64,000 nt of DNA from the NCBI RefSeq assembly GCF_000314735.2, contig NZ_KB375270.1, forward strand, positions 806,001 through 870,000, given 5' to 3'. The notes beneath the pieces were generated by a model. That model was given only the letters and a program-made list of their open reading frames with translations. It made no database searches and was not told where the DNA came from. The DNA comes from Afipia felis ATCC 53690. Its GTDB lineage: Bacteria > Pseudomonadota > Alphaproteobacteria > Rhizobiales > Xanthobacteraceae. Made by a program: the position numbers and the translations under genes. This document shows positions 44,073-53,672 of this stretch, piece after piece. The number at the start of each line of letters is the position of its first letter. The first letter of the stretch is position 1.

Positions 44073-44699
44073 ATGAGCGACAGCGCCACACGGGCGTTGT
44101 CCCGCTCCCTCCTCGATCTCTGCCGGATGCGTAAATTCAAGATCGCAACCGCCGAGTCCTGTACTGGCGGTCTTGTCGCCGCCGCGCTGACCGAAGTGCC
44201 CGGCTCGTCCGATGTCGTCGATCGTGGCTTCGTCACCTACTCCAATGAAGCCAAGCACGCGATGCTCGGCGTTGAGACGGCGAAGCTCGAGACCTTCGGC
44301 GCGGTGAGCAAGGAAGTCGCCATCGCTATGGCGTTCGGCGCACTCGAACATGCCGATGTCGATCTCGCGGTCGCTATCACCGGCATCGCCGGACCGGGTG
44401 GCGCGACACCGGGCAAGCCGGTCGGTCTCGTGCATTTCGCCGTCGCCGCACGAGACGGCCGCATCGCCCATCACGAGCAACGCTTCGGCGCGATCGGGCG
44501 CAGCAGCGTCCGGCATCAGTCAGTCATCGAAGCTTTGAAGATGTTGATTGAAATGGCACGCGGGCCGAAACCGCCGGTCAAGCGTTCGCGCGCGGCAGCC
44601 CATAGACTGCGTCCGCGCGCTTCTCGAACGCCGACGCGAACTTCTGGAAAGCGGCGTCGAACATCGCGCCCATCAACACCGCGAGCATCCGACTCTTAA
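44073..44699 (+). CDS. cinA: CinA-family nicotinamide mononucleotide amidase, with C-terminal extension
   Basis: The first about 165 residues are a standard short CinA (PncC) domain: KIATAESCTGGLVAAALTEV, GFVTYSNEAKHAMLGV, GAVSKEVAIAMA and AITGIAGPGGATPGKPVGLV. It deamidates NMN in pyridine nucleotide salvage. The reading continues about 40 more residues, rich in Arg, Ser, Thr and Pro, up to 44699. That tail overlaps the end of the convergent Coq10-like gene by 122 bases and looks like antisense of it, so it is probably not conserved. The gene starts 1 base after the ispDF stop. Confidence 0.88.
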   Translation: MSDSATRALSRSLLDLCRMRKFKIATAESCTGGLVAAALTEVPGSSDVVDRGFVTYSNEAKHAMLGVETAKLETFGAVSKEVAIAMAFGALEHADVDLAVAITGIAGPGGATPGKPVGLVHFAVAARDGRIAHHEQRFGAIGRSSVRHQSVIEALKMLIEMARGPKPPVKRSRAAAHRLRPRASRTPTRTSGKRRRTSRPSTPRASDS

Positions 44700-45045
44700 A
44701 TTCATAGGCGATGAAGAAATTCACATCGCAGGCAACGTCGCCCTTCGGCTCAAAACTCCAGCGGTTCTGCAGCTTCGAGAACGGTCCTTTCAGGTATTCG
44801 ACCGTGATTTTTAAATTCGGCCGGTCGAGTGTCACACGGCTGGTGAAGTTTTCACGCACGAGCTGAAACGCTACGCCCATGTCCGCGATGATGGTCTCGG
44901 TCCCATCCGGATTCGTCGTCTGCTGGCGCACTTTCAGCGAGTGGCAGAGCGGCACGAATTGCGGATAGCGCTCGACATCCGCGACAAGATCGAACATTTG
45001 CGATGCGCTATGTCGGACGCGGCGCTTGTTGGCGAATTGTGGCAT
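44578..45045 (-). CDS. Coq10/RatA-like SRPBCC-fold protein
   Basis: The 155-residue protein has the START/SRPBCC pattern of Coq10 and RatA proteins: RRVRHSASQMFDLVADVERY, PQFVPLCHSLKV, FTSRVTLDRPN, LKGPFSKLQNRWSFEP and CDVNFFIAYEFKSRML. Relatives bind ubiquinone and aid respiration; E. coli RatA was described as a ribosome-association toxin, and the two groups are hard to separate by sequence. It starts 1 base inside the lipA stop (TGATG), so it is translationally coupled to lipA. Its end overlaps the extended cinA frame on the other strand. Confidence 0.9.
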   Translation of the reverse strand: MPQFANKRRVRHSASQMFDLVADVERYPQFVPLCHSLKVRQQTTNPDGTETIIADMGVAFQLVRENFTSRVTLDRPNLKITVEYLKGPFSKLQNRWSFEPKGDVACDVNFFIAYEFKSRMLAVLMGAMFDAAFQKFASAFEKRADAVYGLPRANA

Positions 45046-46013
45046 CAGCTCGCGGATGACGTCTTCGCTTCGCGCGCGGCTTTCAGCCTGGCGAAATCCT
45101 CACCAGCATGGTGCGAGGAGCGTGTCAGCGGACTTGCCGATGCCATGAGGAAGCCCTTGGTGAAGGCGACCTGCTCGTAACCCTTGAACTCATCCGGCGT
45201 GACGTAACGCATCACCGCGTGATGCTTCAGCGTCGGCTGCAGATATTGTCCGATGGTAAGGAAGTCGACATCGGCCGAACGCAGGTCATCCATTACCTGC
45301 AGCACTTCGTGGCGCTCTTCACCAAGCCCGACCATGATGCCGGATTTGGTGAAGATGGTCGGGTCGATTTCCTTCACGCGCTGCAACAGTCGCACCGAGT
45401 GGAAGTAACGCGCGCCGGGCCGCACCGTCTGGTAGCGCGAGGGCACGGTTTCGAGGTTGTGGTTGAACACGTCGGGCTTGGCGGCCACGACGACTTCGAG
45501 CGCGCCATCCTTGCGGAGGAAATCCGGTGTCAGGATTTCGATAGTTGTGGTCGGGCAGCTTTCGCGGATCGCACGGATGGTTTGCGCGAAATGCTCGGCT
45601 CCGCCGTCAGCGAGATCGTCACGATCGACAGAGGTGATGACGACATGCGCGAGGCCGAGCTTCTTCACCGCGAGTGCGACATGCGCAGGCTCGCCGGCAT
45701 CGAGCGCGTTCGGCATGCCAGTGCGGACGTTGCAGAATGAGCAGGCGCGCGTACAGGTGTCTCCCATGATCATGAAGGTGGCGTGCTTCTTGTCCCAGCA
45801 CTCACCGATGTTCGGACAGCCCGCCTCCTCGCAGACGGTGACGAGACCGTTTTCCTTCACGATGTTGCGTGTATTGGCATAGCCACGCGAGGTCGGCGCA
45901 CGGACGCGGATCCAGTCGGGCTTGGGCGGGGAAACCGAGTCGGGGCGATGAGCCTTTTCCGGGTGGCGCGGCCTGACCTGCCGCTCCGAAATCGTATCGA
46001 TCAAGGTGACCAT
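45045..46013 (-). CDS. lipA: Lipoyl synthase
   Basis: LipA inserts two sulfurs into octanoyl groups on lipoyl domains by radical SAM chemistry. The 322-residue protein has the auxiliary-cluster cysteines in [13 protein letters not shown], the radical SAM CxxxCxxC in [38 protein letters not shown] and a C-terminal RSSHHA where RSSYHA is usual, which supplies the serine ligand of the auxiliary cluster. I start at ATG 46013 (MVTLIDT); the frame is open to 46088, but family length favours the shorter form. It is followed by the Coq10-like gene. Confidence 0.97.
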   Translation of the reverse strand: MVTLIDTISERQVRPRHPEKAHRPDSVSPPKPDWIRVRAPTSRGYANTRNIVKENGLVTVCEEAGCPNIGECWDKKHATFMIMGDTCTRACSFCNVRTGMPNALDAGEPAHVALAVKKLGLAHVVITSVDRDDLADGGAEHFAQTIRAIRESCPTTTIEILTPDFLRKDGALEVVVAAKPDVFNHNLETVPSRYQTVRPGARYFHSVRLLQRVKEIDPTIFTKSGIMVGLGEERHEVLQVMDDLRSADVDFLTIGQYLQPTLKHHAVMRYVTPDEFKGYEQVAFTKGFLMASASPLTRSSHHAGEDFARLKAAREAKTSSAS

Positions 46014-46170
46014 CAAAGACCCGTCTGCGCTGTTTTGCGGCGCTTTACGCGCCTTCCTGAAGGTAGGATCACATGCCGATTGCGGCAACCCGCACCGACG
46101 ATGTAACGTCCTTACCTAGCATATTTCCATACGCCGCGCATGCCCGCCGATTCACAGCTTCGCTGGTCCG

Positions 46171-46770
46171 ATGTCCACAACTGACCGCCGTCCAGCGCTC
46201 GGCAAGCAATTAAAGCGCAGTTTCTTTGCCCGCAGCGTTCATGAAATTGCGCCGGAGCTGATCGGCGCGACACTGCTGGTGGACGGCGTCGGCGGACCCA
46301 TCATCGAGGTCGAGGCCTATCATCACACAGAACCCGCGGCACACTCGTATCGTGGGCCGACGCCGCGCAACATGGTGATGTTTGGCCCGCCGGGCTATCT
46401 CTATGTCTACCGTTCATACGGCATCCACTGGTGCATGAATTTTGTCTGCGAGGCGGAAGGCTCGGCGGCGGCGGTACTAATCCGGGCGGTCGAGCCCATC
46501 CGCGGCTTGGCCGTGATGCGGCGGCGGCGCGGATTACATGATGAGCGCGCGCTCTGCTCGGGACCGGGCAAGGTCTGCGAGGCACTCGCGGTCAGCATCA
46601 AGTACAACGGCTGTGCGCTCGATACCTCGCCGATCGCCATCCACGCTCGCACCGAGGTGCCGGAGATTGCCTCAGGCGTTCGCATCGGCATCACCAAGGC
46701 GGCAGAACTGCCGTGGCGTTACGGCGCGAAAGGTTCGCGCTTCCTGAGCAAGCCGTTCCCGAAGGACTAG
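46171..46770 (+). CDS. 3-methyladenine DNA glycosylase (AAG/MPG family)
   Basis: The enzyme removes alkylated purines from DNA. The 199-residue protein has the AAG-fold features [36 protein letters not shown] with the catalytic Glu, [20 protein letters not shown] and [13 protein letters not shown]. Length is normal for bacterial members of this family, which is unrelated to AlkA and Tag. It stands alone, divergent from lipA and convergent with valS with a 12-base gap. Confidence 0.94.
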   Translation: MSTTDRRPALGKQLKRSFFARSVHEIAPELIGATLLVDGVGGPIIEVEAYHHTEPAAHSYRGPTPRNMVMFGPPGYLYVYRSYGIHWCMNFVCEAEGSAAAVLIRAVEPIRGLAVMRRRRGLHDERALCSGPGKVCEALAVSIKYNGCALDTSPIAIHARTEVPEIASGVRIGITKAAELPWRYGAKGSRFLSKPFPKD

Positions 46771-46782
46771 GTAAAACCCGCC

Positions 46783-49653
46783 CTAGCCTGCCGCCTTCAG
46801 CCGCTCCAGCGCGTCGAGAATCTTGGTGCGACGGCCGTCAGCCTCCTCACGCTTCTCGCGCTGCTCGTCGATCACCTCTTCCGGCGCGTTAGCTACGAAC
46901 TTCTCGTTGCCAAGCTTGGCGTCGACGCGGGCGATGTCGGCTTCGGCCTTGGCCAGCTCCTTCTCGAGGCGTGTCTTCTCCGCGCCGAGATCGATCACGC
47001 CCCTGAGCGGAATCGCGGCCGTCTCGCCACGCACGAGCAACTGCAGTGAGCCCTGCGGCGCGCTCGCGTCGAACGACATCTCGGCCACGCGCGCCATCCG
47101 CTTGATGACGTCGCTCCAGCGCGCGGCACGGGCCTGTAGCTCCTTCGACGCGCCGACCAGGATCAGCGGGAACAGGGTCGCAGGCGCAATATTCATTTCC
47201 GCACGAACCGAGCGGATCGTGGTGACAAGATCGATCAGCCAGCCGATTTCCGCCTCGGCTTTCGGGTCGGAGAACGTTTCAGCCTTGGTCGCGGATGATG
47301 TGATCACCGGAACAGCAAGCGGATCTCCGGCCATCGCGGCCTGCATTGAGGCTTCCAGTGCGATCTCATCGTCGGGATGGATCGGCCAGTCCGCAAGCGC
47401 GAGCACGTTGTTGCGCTTGGCCGTCACCGCCCACAATTCCTCGGTGATGTAGGGCATGAACGGATGCAGCAGTTTGAGGATTTCGTCGCGTGCCCATGCG
47501 ACCGCAGCCTGCGTCTCACGCTTCGCCTCGCTGTCCGGCCCGATCAATACCGGCTTTGCGAGTTCGAGGTACCAGTCGCAATATACGTTCCAGACGAAGC
47601 GATAGATCGCGCCTGCCGCGTCATTGAAACGATAGGCGCGGATCGCCTCGGTCACTTCATGGGTTGCGCGAGAGGTCTCATGCGCGATCCAGCGATTGAG
47701 CGTCTCCTTGCATTGGGTGGCATCGAAGCCCTTAGGCAGCGCGCAGCCGTTCATTTCCGCGAAGCGCGATGCGTTCCACAGCTTGGTTGCGAAGTTGCGA
47801 TACCCTTCCACGCGCTGAGTCGAGAGCTTGATGTCGCGGCCCTGCGCCGCCAGCGCCGCCAGCGTGAAGCGCAATGCGTCCGCGCCGTAATCATCCATGA
47901 TGTGCAGCGGATCGATGACGTTGCCTTTCGACTTCGACATCTTGGCGCCCTTCTCGTCGCGGACGAGCGCGTGCATGTAGACGGTCGGGAACGGCACATC
48001 CTTCATGAAGTGCAGCCCCATCATCATCATGCGGGCAACCCAGAAGAAGATGATGTCGAAGCCGGTGACGAGTACGCTGGTCGGATAATAACGTTTCACG
48101 TCTTTTTCGTCGTCCGGCCAGCCGAGCGTCGAGAACGGCCACAGCGCCGAAGAGAACCATGTATCGAGCACGTCCTCGTCGCGGGTGATGAACTCCTCGC
48201 GCCTGGCGGGATCGCTCGCCATCTCCTCCGCCTGCTCCGCAGTAATCACGCCCTCTTCGGCGTAATAACCGAGCGCCTTGCCGACGGCCTCTTCTTCCGT
48301 CTCTGCAACGAACACCTTGCCGTCGGGGCCGTACCACGCCGGAATCTGATGTCCCCACCAGAGCTGGCGCGAGATGCACCAAGGTTGAATGTTCTCCATC
48401 CACTCGAAGTAAGTCTTTTCCCAGTTCTTCGGCACGAACGTCGTCGCGCCGCCGCGCACCGCAGCGATGGCGGGCGCCGCCATCGTCTTGGCGTCGACGT
48501 ACCACTGGTCGGTCAGGTACGGCTCGATCACGACATTGGAGCGGTCGCCGTGCGGCACCATGTGGGTGTGAGGCTCGATCTTCTCGAGATAGCCATGCTG
48601 TTCAAGGCGCGCGACGATCTCGCGGCGTGCGGCAAAGCGTTCCATGCCGTGCATCTCGGCAATCAGGTCGAGGCCGTTCTGGGCGATGTTCTTGCGGTAG
48701 TCGTCATTGTCCGCGAGCGCGAGACGGCCTTCGATATCGAGGATGTTGATCTGCGGCAGCTTGTGCCGCTTGCCGACTTCGAAGTCGTTGAAGTCATGCG
48801 CAGGCGTGATCTTCACCGCGCCCGAGCCCTTCTCGGGATCGGAGTAATCGTCAGCAACAATCGGAATCTTGCGACCGACCAGCGGCAGAACGACATTCTT
48901 GCCGACGACGCTGCGATAGCGGTCATCAGCCGGATTCACCGCCACCGCACTGTCGCCGAGCATCGTCTCCGGGCGCGTTGTCGCGACCACGATGAAAGTC
49001 GAGGAATCTTCGGGGTTGAAGGTCTTGCCTTCATAAGGGTAGCGCAGGTGCCAAAGGTTGCCCTTGACCTCGACCTGTTGAACTTCGATGTCCGAGATGG
49101 CGGTGAGAAGTTTCGGGTCCCAGTTGACGAGGCGCTTGTCCCTGTAGATCAGCCCGTCGCGATGCAACGCGACGAACACCTTCGCGACCGCGCGCGATAG
49201 TCCCTCGTCCATCGTGAAGCGTTCGCGCGACCAGTCGCAGGACGCGCCAAGCCGCTTCAATTGGTTGACGATGATCCCGCCGGATTCCGCTTTCCATTCC
49301 CAGACGCGTTCGAGAAACTTCTCGCGCCCCATGTCGCGGCGCGACGGCTCCTTGCGCTCGGCGAGCTGGCGTTCGACCACCATCTGCGTGGCGATGCCGG
49401 CATGATCGGTGCCCGGCTGCCATAATACGTCGCGTCCGCGCATGCGCTCGAAGCGGCACAGGATGTCCTGCAGCGTGTTGTTGAGCGCGTGGCCCATGTG
49501 TAGCGAGCCGGTGACGTTTGGCGGTGGAATGACGATCGTGAAAGGCTCTGCCTCACGCCGCTCGGGGCGACCGGCCTTGAAGGCTCCCGCGGCGTCCCAT
49601 GCGGCGCGGATGCGCGGTTCGATCTCTGCGGGCTGGTAATTTTTCTCGATCAT
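46783..49653 (-). CDS. valS: Valyl-tRNA synthetase
   Basis: The 956-residue class I synthetase charges tRNA-Val. Visible are the HIGH-type motif in PNVTGSLHMGHALN (near residue 50), the editing domain with VATTRPETMLGDSAVAV, DVLDTWFSSALWPF and KMSKSKGNVIDP (near 560). The anticodon-binding helices and the C-terminal coiled-coil arm rich in Glu, Lys and Ala (about 890-956) complete it. I start at ATG 49653; a GTG is one codon earlier. A TATAAT box lies about 60 bases upstream on the same strand. It follows the PopZ-like gene and is probably transcribed on its own. Confidence 0.97.
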   Translation of the reverse strand: MIEKNYQPAEIEPRIRAAWDAAGAFKAGRPERREAEPFTIVIPPPNVTGSLHMGHALNNTLQDILCRFERMRGRDVLWQPGTDHAGIATQMVVERQLAERKEPSRRDMGREKFLERVWEWKAESGGIIVNQLKRLGASCDWSRERFTMDEGLSRAVAKVFVALHRDGLIYRDKRLVNWDPKLLTAISDIEVQQVEVKGNLWHLRYPYEGKTFNPEDSSTFIVVATTRPETMLGDSAVAVNPADDRYRSVVGKNVVLPLVGRKIPIVADDYSDPEKGSGAVKITPAHDFNDFEVGKRHKLPQINILDIEGRLALADNDDYRKNIAQNGLDLIAEMHGMERFAARREIVARLEQHGYLEKIEPHTHMVPHGDRSNVVIEPYLTDQWYVDAKTMAAPAIAAVRGGATTFVPKNWEKTYFEWMENIQPWCISRQLWWGHQIPAWYGPDGKVFVAETEEEAVGKALGYYAEEGVITAEQAEEMASDPARREEFITRDEDVLDTWFSSALWPFSTLGWPDDEKDVKRYYPTSVLVTGFDIIFFWVARMMMMGLHFMKDVPFPTVYMHALVRDEKGAKMSKSKGNVIDPLHIMDDYGADALRFTLAALAAQGRDIKLSTQRVEGYRNFATKLWNASRFAEMNGCALPKGFDATQCKETLNRWIAHETSRATHEVTEAIRAYRFNDAAGAIYRFVWNVYCDWYLELAKPVLIGPDSEAKRETQAAVAWARDEILKLLHPFMPYITEELWAVTAKRNNVLALADWPIHPDDEIALEASMQAAMAGDPLAVPVITSSATKAETFSDPKAEAEIGWLIDLVTTIRSVRAEMNIAPATLFPLILVGASKELQARAARWSDVIKRMARVAEMSFDASAPQGSLQLLVRGETAAIPLRGVIDLGAEKTRLEKELAKAEADIARVDAKLGNEKFVANAPEEVIDEQREKREEADGRRTKILDALERLKAAG

Positions 49654-49711
49654 CACAATGCAATCACGGGGTCGCGGACGCGTCCGCCTGTCGGAAGAAG
49701 GGTGAAATGCG

Positions 49712-49717
49712 ATTATA
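49712..49717 (-). promoter_or_regulatory. TATAAT -10 box upstream of valS
   Basis: On the minus strand this reads TATAAT, a perfect consensus -10 hexamer, 59 bases before the valS ATG. No strong -35 box is present at 16-18 bases. It is the best promoter candidate in the 134-base gap between the PopZ-like gene and valS. Confidence 0.45.
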
Positions 49718-49787
49718 GCGCAGATGAGGCTTTAGCGGCCTGCCTGTGTGCGTCAAGTCCCGGAATGATCGAGGTTTTGGCGCGAAA

Positions 49788-50435
49788 TCAGCGGCCGCGC
49801 GCCACGCGTTCGATTTCTGCCTTGACGATGCGCTCGACGAGGGTCGGCAGATTGTCGTCGAGCCAGGCCTTCAGCATCGGCCGCAGCATCTCCTTGACGA
49901 GATCTTCCAGCGTGCGCGCGTTGTTGGTGAGAACCGTGGTGGCGAGCGAGTTGAATGCCGACTCCACCGCTTTCGCGGTCGTCCCGCTCAGAACCGGCGG
50001 TTCCTCGATCTTGGGCGCCGGCGGAGGGGTTTCGGTGATTTCGAGATCGTCGTGCGGCTCGACCTTCTGGAAGCCATCGGCCGCAGCAGCAGGCATCGCC
50101 ATCTGTTCGGTCAACTCGAAGACATCCTCGTCCTCGGCCTCCTCCTCGACAGGAAGCACTGCGGGAGCAGCAGCGACGGGTGCCGGCGCATCGAAACTCG
50201 CGAGCATCGCGTCGATGTCTTCCTGGCTGTTCTTCGCAGGAGCCGGTGCAGGCGCAGGAGGTGCAGGCGGCGGTGCCGCAGGCTTGGCTGCTGCGGGCTT
50301 GGGCGTCGCGGGGGCCGGAGCAGTCTCTGCCGGAGCCGCAGCGGCCGGCTTGGCGTCGTCATCGGAAATGATGCGCCTGATCGACGCAAGAATCTCCTCC
50401 ATTGAGGGCTCTTGCGCCTTTGCCGGTTGGTTCAT
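49788..50435 (-). CDS. PopZ-like polar organizing protein (DUF2497)
   Basis: The 215-residue protein has the PopZ layout. A conserved N-terminal helix (SMEEILASIRRIISDDD, about residues 11-27) is followed by a long Pro/Ala/Glu-rich disordered linker with an acidic patch (EEEAEDEDVFEL). The C-terminal oligomerisation helices contain VESAFNSLATTVL, TLEDLVKEMLRPMLKAWLDD and LVERIVKAEIERVARG. In Caulobacter PopZ forms a polar matrix that anchors the ParB-bound centromere. I start at ATG 50435 with GGAG 6 bases upstream. The position next to valS and the isoaspartyl methyltransferase/tolC pair is common in this bacterial group. Confidence 0.88.
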   Translation of the reverse strand: MNQPAKAQEPSMEEILASIRRIISDDDAKPAAAAPAETAPAPATPKPAAAKPAAPPPAPPAPAPAPAKNSQEDIDAMLASFDAPAPVAAAPAVLPVEEEAEDEDVFELTEQMAMPAAAADGFQKVEPHDDLEITETPPPAPKIEEPPVLSGTTAKAVESAFNSLATTVLTNNARTLEDLVKEMLRPMLKAWLDDNLPTLVERIVKAEIERVARGR

Positions 50436-50591
50436 TTCCAACTCCACGTCATCGGCTTTCCAGTCCCCGCAAAGCCGCACTCCACTGCCGCGAATCGTCA
50501 CGCAGCTCCCCGAAAAGGTACGTCAGGGCTGCAAATGATTGCAAGCAAAGGGCCGAGATCCCTCCCGGCACTTCCACAGCGGAGTGTGACG

Positions 50592-52004
50592 TCAGCGGCC
50601 GTCAGGCGTGCGGACGCCGAACCAACTATCGCGGACCTGATGATAATGGACCGACGGATCATAAACCGACGTCTTGAGCTTCAGCGTCACCGGCGACAAC
50701 CGTCCTACCGCGTTGAGCACGGTGTACGACGCGACGACCCGGTCATGCTGCGCGGTGACGAGCGCAATGCGTGCATTCACAAGCGCCTGCTGCGCGTTCA
50801 ACACGTCGAGTGTGGTGCGCTGGCCGACGCGGGCTTCTTCCCGCACGCCGTTCAGCGCGATCTCGGAGGCCGTCACCTGAGCCTGCGCGGATGCGACCTG
50901 TGACTTGGTTGCGATCAACTGGCCCCAGCCCTGCGCAACGGTCGCACGGGTCTGGTCGCGTACCTGATCGAGATTCAGACGCTGCTGCGCCAGCGATTCC
51001 TTCGACTGGCGGATCAAGGCGTATTCCGCGCCACCCTGATAGATAGGGATCGAGATGTTCGCGGTCGCCGAGGCACTGAACGCCTTGTACGTCGACAGGG
51101 TCTGCTCGTTGGCCTGCTGTATGTTGCCCTGCAACGTTACCGTGGGAAACAGCGCGCCCTCGTTTACCTTGACCTGAAGGTAGCTCACGTCGATGCCGTA
51201 CATCGCGGCGGTGACGTTCGGATTCTCCACGAGACCGGTATCGACGGCCTGCGCCAGAGACTTCGGCAGATAGCGGTCAACCGGCGAGCCCGGCTGCGGA
51301 TTCTGCGGATCACTGCCGATGATGCGGCGGTAGTTCGCGCGCGTGGTGGTGAGGGTCGATTCGGCGGCCAGCAGTTGCGTACGGCCAGCAGCGAGTTGGG
51401 CCTGCGATTGCGCCACATCGGTGCGTGTCACTTCGCCAACATTGAAGCGATCCTGGGTTTGCTTCAAGGTCTGCTCAAGCACGTTGACGTTGCTGCGCTG
51501 GACCTCGACGATCGCGGAATCGCGGAGGTAGTCCATGTAGATCGTAGAGGCGGCGAGCAGCACGCTCTGCTCGAGCACCCGCAATCCTTCGCGCGCGGCT
51601 GAAACCTGACTCTCTGCTGCGCGGGTCCGGTTCGCAGTCCGCCCACCGTTATAGAGGGTTTGCGTGATCGTCGCGCCGGCGCTCCACGGGCCGTTGATGC
51701 CATGCTGCTGCTGACGGATCACGCCGCCAAGGCCATCCGGCGTCTTGAGGACCGTATCGGTGTACTGCGATCCGCCACTCGCGGTCACCGCGACCTGTGG
51801 ACGATAACCTGAAAGCGCCTGCGGCACGTTTTCGTCGGTAGACCGGACGGAGGCGCGCTGGGCGTTGAGCTGCGGATTGTCCTGATAGGCCCGCACAAGT
51901 GCGGATTCGATAGTCTCTGCCATCACCGGTGTGGTGGCCAAAAACAACATAGGGGCCGTGCTTGCGGCTAGCGCCAGGCGCCAGGCTTTCCCTGAAAACG
52001 GCAT
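50592..52004 (-). CDS. tolC: TolC-family outer-membrane channel
   Basis: The 470-residue protein has a signal peptide ending in PVMAET (about residue 29) and the two homologous OEP halves of TolC, each with long amphipathic helices and beta strands. YQDNPQLNAQRASVRSTDE, TLYNGGRTANRTRAAES and FNVGEVTRTDVAQSQAQLA fall in half one; IYQGGAEYALIRQSKESLAQ and VGQRTTLDVLNAQQALVNAR in half two. It forms a trimeric channel for type I secretion and efflux. GGAAGG lies about 6 bases before the start. It could serve the type I exporter at the left edge of the window. Confidence 0.92.
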   Translation of the reverse strand: MPFSGKAWRLALAASTAPMLFLATTPVMAETIESALVRAYQDNPQLNAQRASVRSTDENVPQALSGYRPQVAVTASGGSQYTDTVLKTPDGLGGVIRQQQHGINGPWSAGATITQTLYNGGRTANRTRAAESQVSAAREGLRVLEQSVLLAASTIYMDYLRDSAIVEVQRSNVNVLEQTLKQTQDRFNVGEVTRTDVAQSQAQLAAGRTQLLAAESTLTTTRANYRRIIGSDPQNPQPGSPVDRYLPKSLAQAVDTGLVENPNVTAAMYGIDVSYLQVKVNEGALFPTVTLQGNIQQANEQTLSTYKAFSASATANISIPIYQGGAEYALIRQSKESLAQQRLNLDQVRDQTRATVAQGWGQLIATKSQVASAQAQVTASEIALNGVREEARVGQRTTLDVLNAQQALVNARIALVTAQHDRVVASYTVLNAVGRLSPVTLKLKTSVYDPSVHYHQVRDSWFGVRTPDGR

Positions 52005-52211
52005 TACGATCCTTCCAATATCATCTTACGTAATTGGATTCACGCAAGAAAACCGGAGTACCGACTCACGCCGACTCCAGCTCAATCTGAAACATATTCG
52101 TCTCGCGAGCGCTGCGTAAGGACTTGTGAGTGTTTACTAACATTTAGCTCGCCGGATGGGGCTTCTCGGCCACACCCCGAAAGACTAACCCCCGTCAAAC
52201 ATGCCATCCGT

Positions 52212-52871
52212 TCAGAATGTGAAGGCTGGTAATCGCTTAAGGCCGCGCAGAACCGGCGCGGCCGCATCGAACAGGGTCCGGGCGCCGAAATCGGCCGCCG
52301 AGCGCGTCACGATGGTCGCGCGCGACGGCACCGAATGCGCGAACACGCCGACCAGACGGCCGCCGGACTTGAGTTGTTCATAGAGTGTCTGAGGAACCAC
52401 TTCGGTTGCACCGTCGAGAACGATGACGTCGTAAGGACCCGCCGCGGAGTTTCCTTTCCCCGCCTCGCCCGCCGTCACGGTGACGTTGGACAGGCCGCAA
52501 TCCGAAAGTGCCGTCCGGCTGGCGGCAGCCACTTTGTCGTTGGCGCAGACCGCAACCACCTCGGCTGCGAGATGGCCTGCGATCGCGGCGGCATAACCCG
52601 CGGCCCCTCCGGTCACGAGCACCCGGTCCGTCAGCCCGATTTCAGCGGCCTGCAGGAGCCGCGCCAGCACCACCGGCTTGATGAGATAGACACCGTCCTC
52701 GCCGTCGAGGGCGATGTCGCGGTCGAGATAGGCCAGCGCCTTCTGGCTTTCCGGCAGGAAGGCCTCTCGTGGGGTCGCCCGCATGGCATCAATCAGGCGC
52801 AGATCCGTCACGTCGGCAGTGCGCACCTGCGAATCGACCATATTGAAACGGGTGGTCAGGGCATCGGGCAT
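52212..52871 (-). CDS. Protein-L-isoaspartate O-methyltransferase family protein
   Basis: The 219-residue protein has the PIMT layout: FNMVDSQVRTADVTD near the N terminus, REAFLPES, the SAM-binding loop VLVTGGAAGYAAAIAG and VIVLDGATEVVPQTLYEQL. The loop reads GGAAGY where classical Pcm enzymes have GxGSGY, and the N-terminal MVDSQVR is typical of an alphaproteobacterial subgroup beside tolC. It may repair isoaspartyl residues, but the divergent loop makes the activity less certain. It precedes tolC on the same strand with a 207-base gap. Confidence 0.87.
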   Translation of the reverse strand: MPDALTTRFNMVDSQVRTADVTDLRLIDAMRATPREAFLPESQKALAYLDRDIALDGEDGVYLIKPVVLARLLQAAEIGLTDRVLVTGGAAGYAAAIAGHLAAEVVAVCANDKVAAASRTALSDCGLSNVTVTAGEAGKGNSAAGPYDVIVLDGATEVVPQTLYEQLKSGGRLVGVFAHSVPSRATIVTRSAADFGARTLFDAAAPVLRGLKRLPAFTF

Positions 52872-53054
52872 CGGCGTCCTCGGAAAATGACGGCGGCCTT
52901 GGTCAAGGCCGCATTGTAGCTACTTTGACGCATCTTTGAGGCAAGCAAAAAGGAAACGCAAGCGTCCTCCGCAACACCGTGAAGCTTGCGAAATCGGCCA
53001 AAATCCTCAACAACCGCGCCCGGCCCGATTGGGCGGCGGAACAAGGAAAAGGCG

Positions 53055-53303
53055 ATGAACGAGGCTTGGACCAAGGACGAGAAAGGCAACATCGTGGTGT
53101 TCCCGCTGGCCGGGTACGAGACGATGGTAGTGGAGAATCGGGCGCTGGCGCTCCGCCTGCCCTTCATGTTTCCGGGCGACCAGCAGACAAGCCCGAGCGG
53201 TTCGCTGCAACTCATCATCACCAATGCCGCCGATGTGCGCGATTTCGGCCAGGCCTTGATCGATGCAGCGGACCGAATCGAAAAAGCCGCGAAAAACGCC
53301 TGA
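53055..53303 (+). CDS. Small conserved-looking protein, unknown function
   Basis: The 82-residue protein starts at an ATG with AAGGA about 7-8 bases upstream; the frame is open to 52986 without support. It has no signal peptide or membrane span. Features are KDEKGNIVVFPLAGYETM, ALRLPFMF and a C-terminal amphipathic helix (DFGQALIDAADRIEKAAK). The composition and third-position GC fit the neighbouring core genes. I do not recognise a named family. It lies just upstream of tRNA-Cys. Confidence 0.7.
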   Translation: MNEAWTKDEKGNIVVFPLAGYETMVVENRALALRLPFMFPGDQQTSPSGSLQLIITNAADVRDFGQALIDAADRIEKAAKNA

Positions 53304-53365
53304 ACACACGACAAATCCGATGGTTGCCCCGCCGCGTGATTGGCTGTAACAGTCGCAGCCCTTGG

Positions 53366-53439
53366 GGCCACGTGGCGGAGTGGTTACGCAACGGTCTGCA
53401 AAACCGTGTACACCAGTTCAATTCTGGTCGTGGCCTCCA
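53366..53439 (+). tRNA. tRNA-Cys (GCA)
   Basis: The cloverleaf is complete. The acceptor stem GGCCACG pairs with CGTGGCC, the discriminator is T and CCA is encoded at 53437-53439. The anticodon stem ACGGT/ACCGT holds the loop CTGCAAA with anticodon GCA at 53398-53400. The T arm contains CCAGTTCAATTCTGG. Confidence 0.97.
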
Positions 53440-53546
53440 AGCGTTCTTTCAGGTCTTTCCTGCGCGTTTACGGGATAAAATCGTTCCCGATGATGGCGTT
53501 GGGGCGATTTGGTCGTGCAAGACATTAAGTCTGCACGACTTTTAGC

Positions 53547-53574
53547 TTGCAGAAGCTGGAGCCTTTGTTATATC
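53547..53574 (+). promoter_or_regulatory. Promoter of tRNA-Asn
   Basis: TTGCAG (53547-53552) and TATATC (53569-53574) are separated by 16 bases and lie 24 bases before the tRNA-Asn gene. Both hexamers are close to the housekeeping sigma consensus, and the distance fits a short 5' leader. Confidence 0.5.
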
Positions 53575-53597
53575 GGCCCCCGACTGCATGGCAGCAT

Positions 53598-53672
53598 TCC
53601 TCGGTAGCTCAGCGGTAGAGCATTCGACTGTTAATCGAATGGTCGCTGGTTCGAATCCAGCCCGGGGAGCCA
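53598..53672 (+). tRNA. tRNA-Asn (GTT)
   Basis: The acceptor stem TCCTCGG pairs with CCGGGGA (one T-G pair), the discriminator is G and CCA is encoded at 53670-53672. The D arm is AGCTCAGCGGTAGAGC, the anticodon stem TTCGA/TCGAA holds GTT at 53630-53632, and the T arm carries GGTTCGAATCC. Confidence 0.98.

Noticed and set aside
42863..44236. A 457-codon minus-strand open frame opposite ispDF
   Set aside because: It is an antisense shadow; ispDF has all catalytic motifs in the other strand.
47377..49200. A 607-codon plus-strand open frame opposite valS
   Set aside because: The translation is Arg/His-rich and featureless. It mirrors the valS codons, and valS is complete with HIGH and KMSKS motifs.
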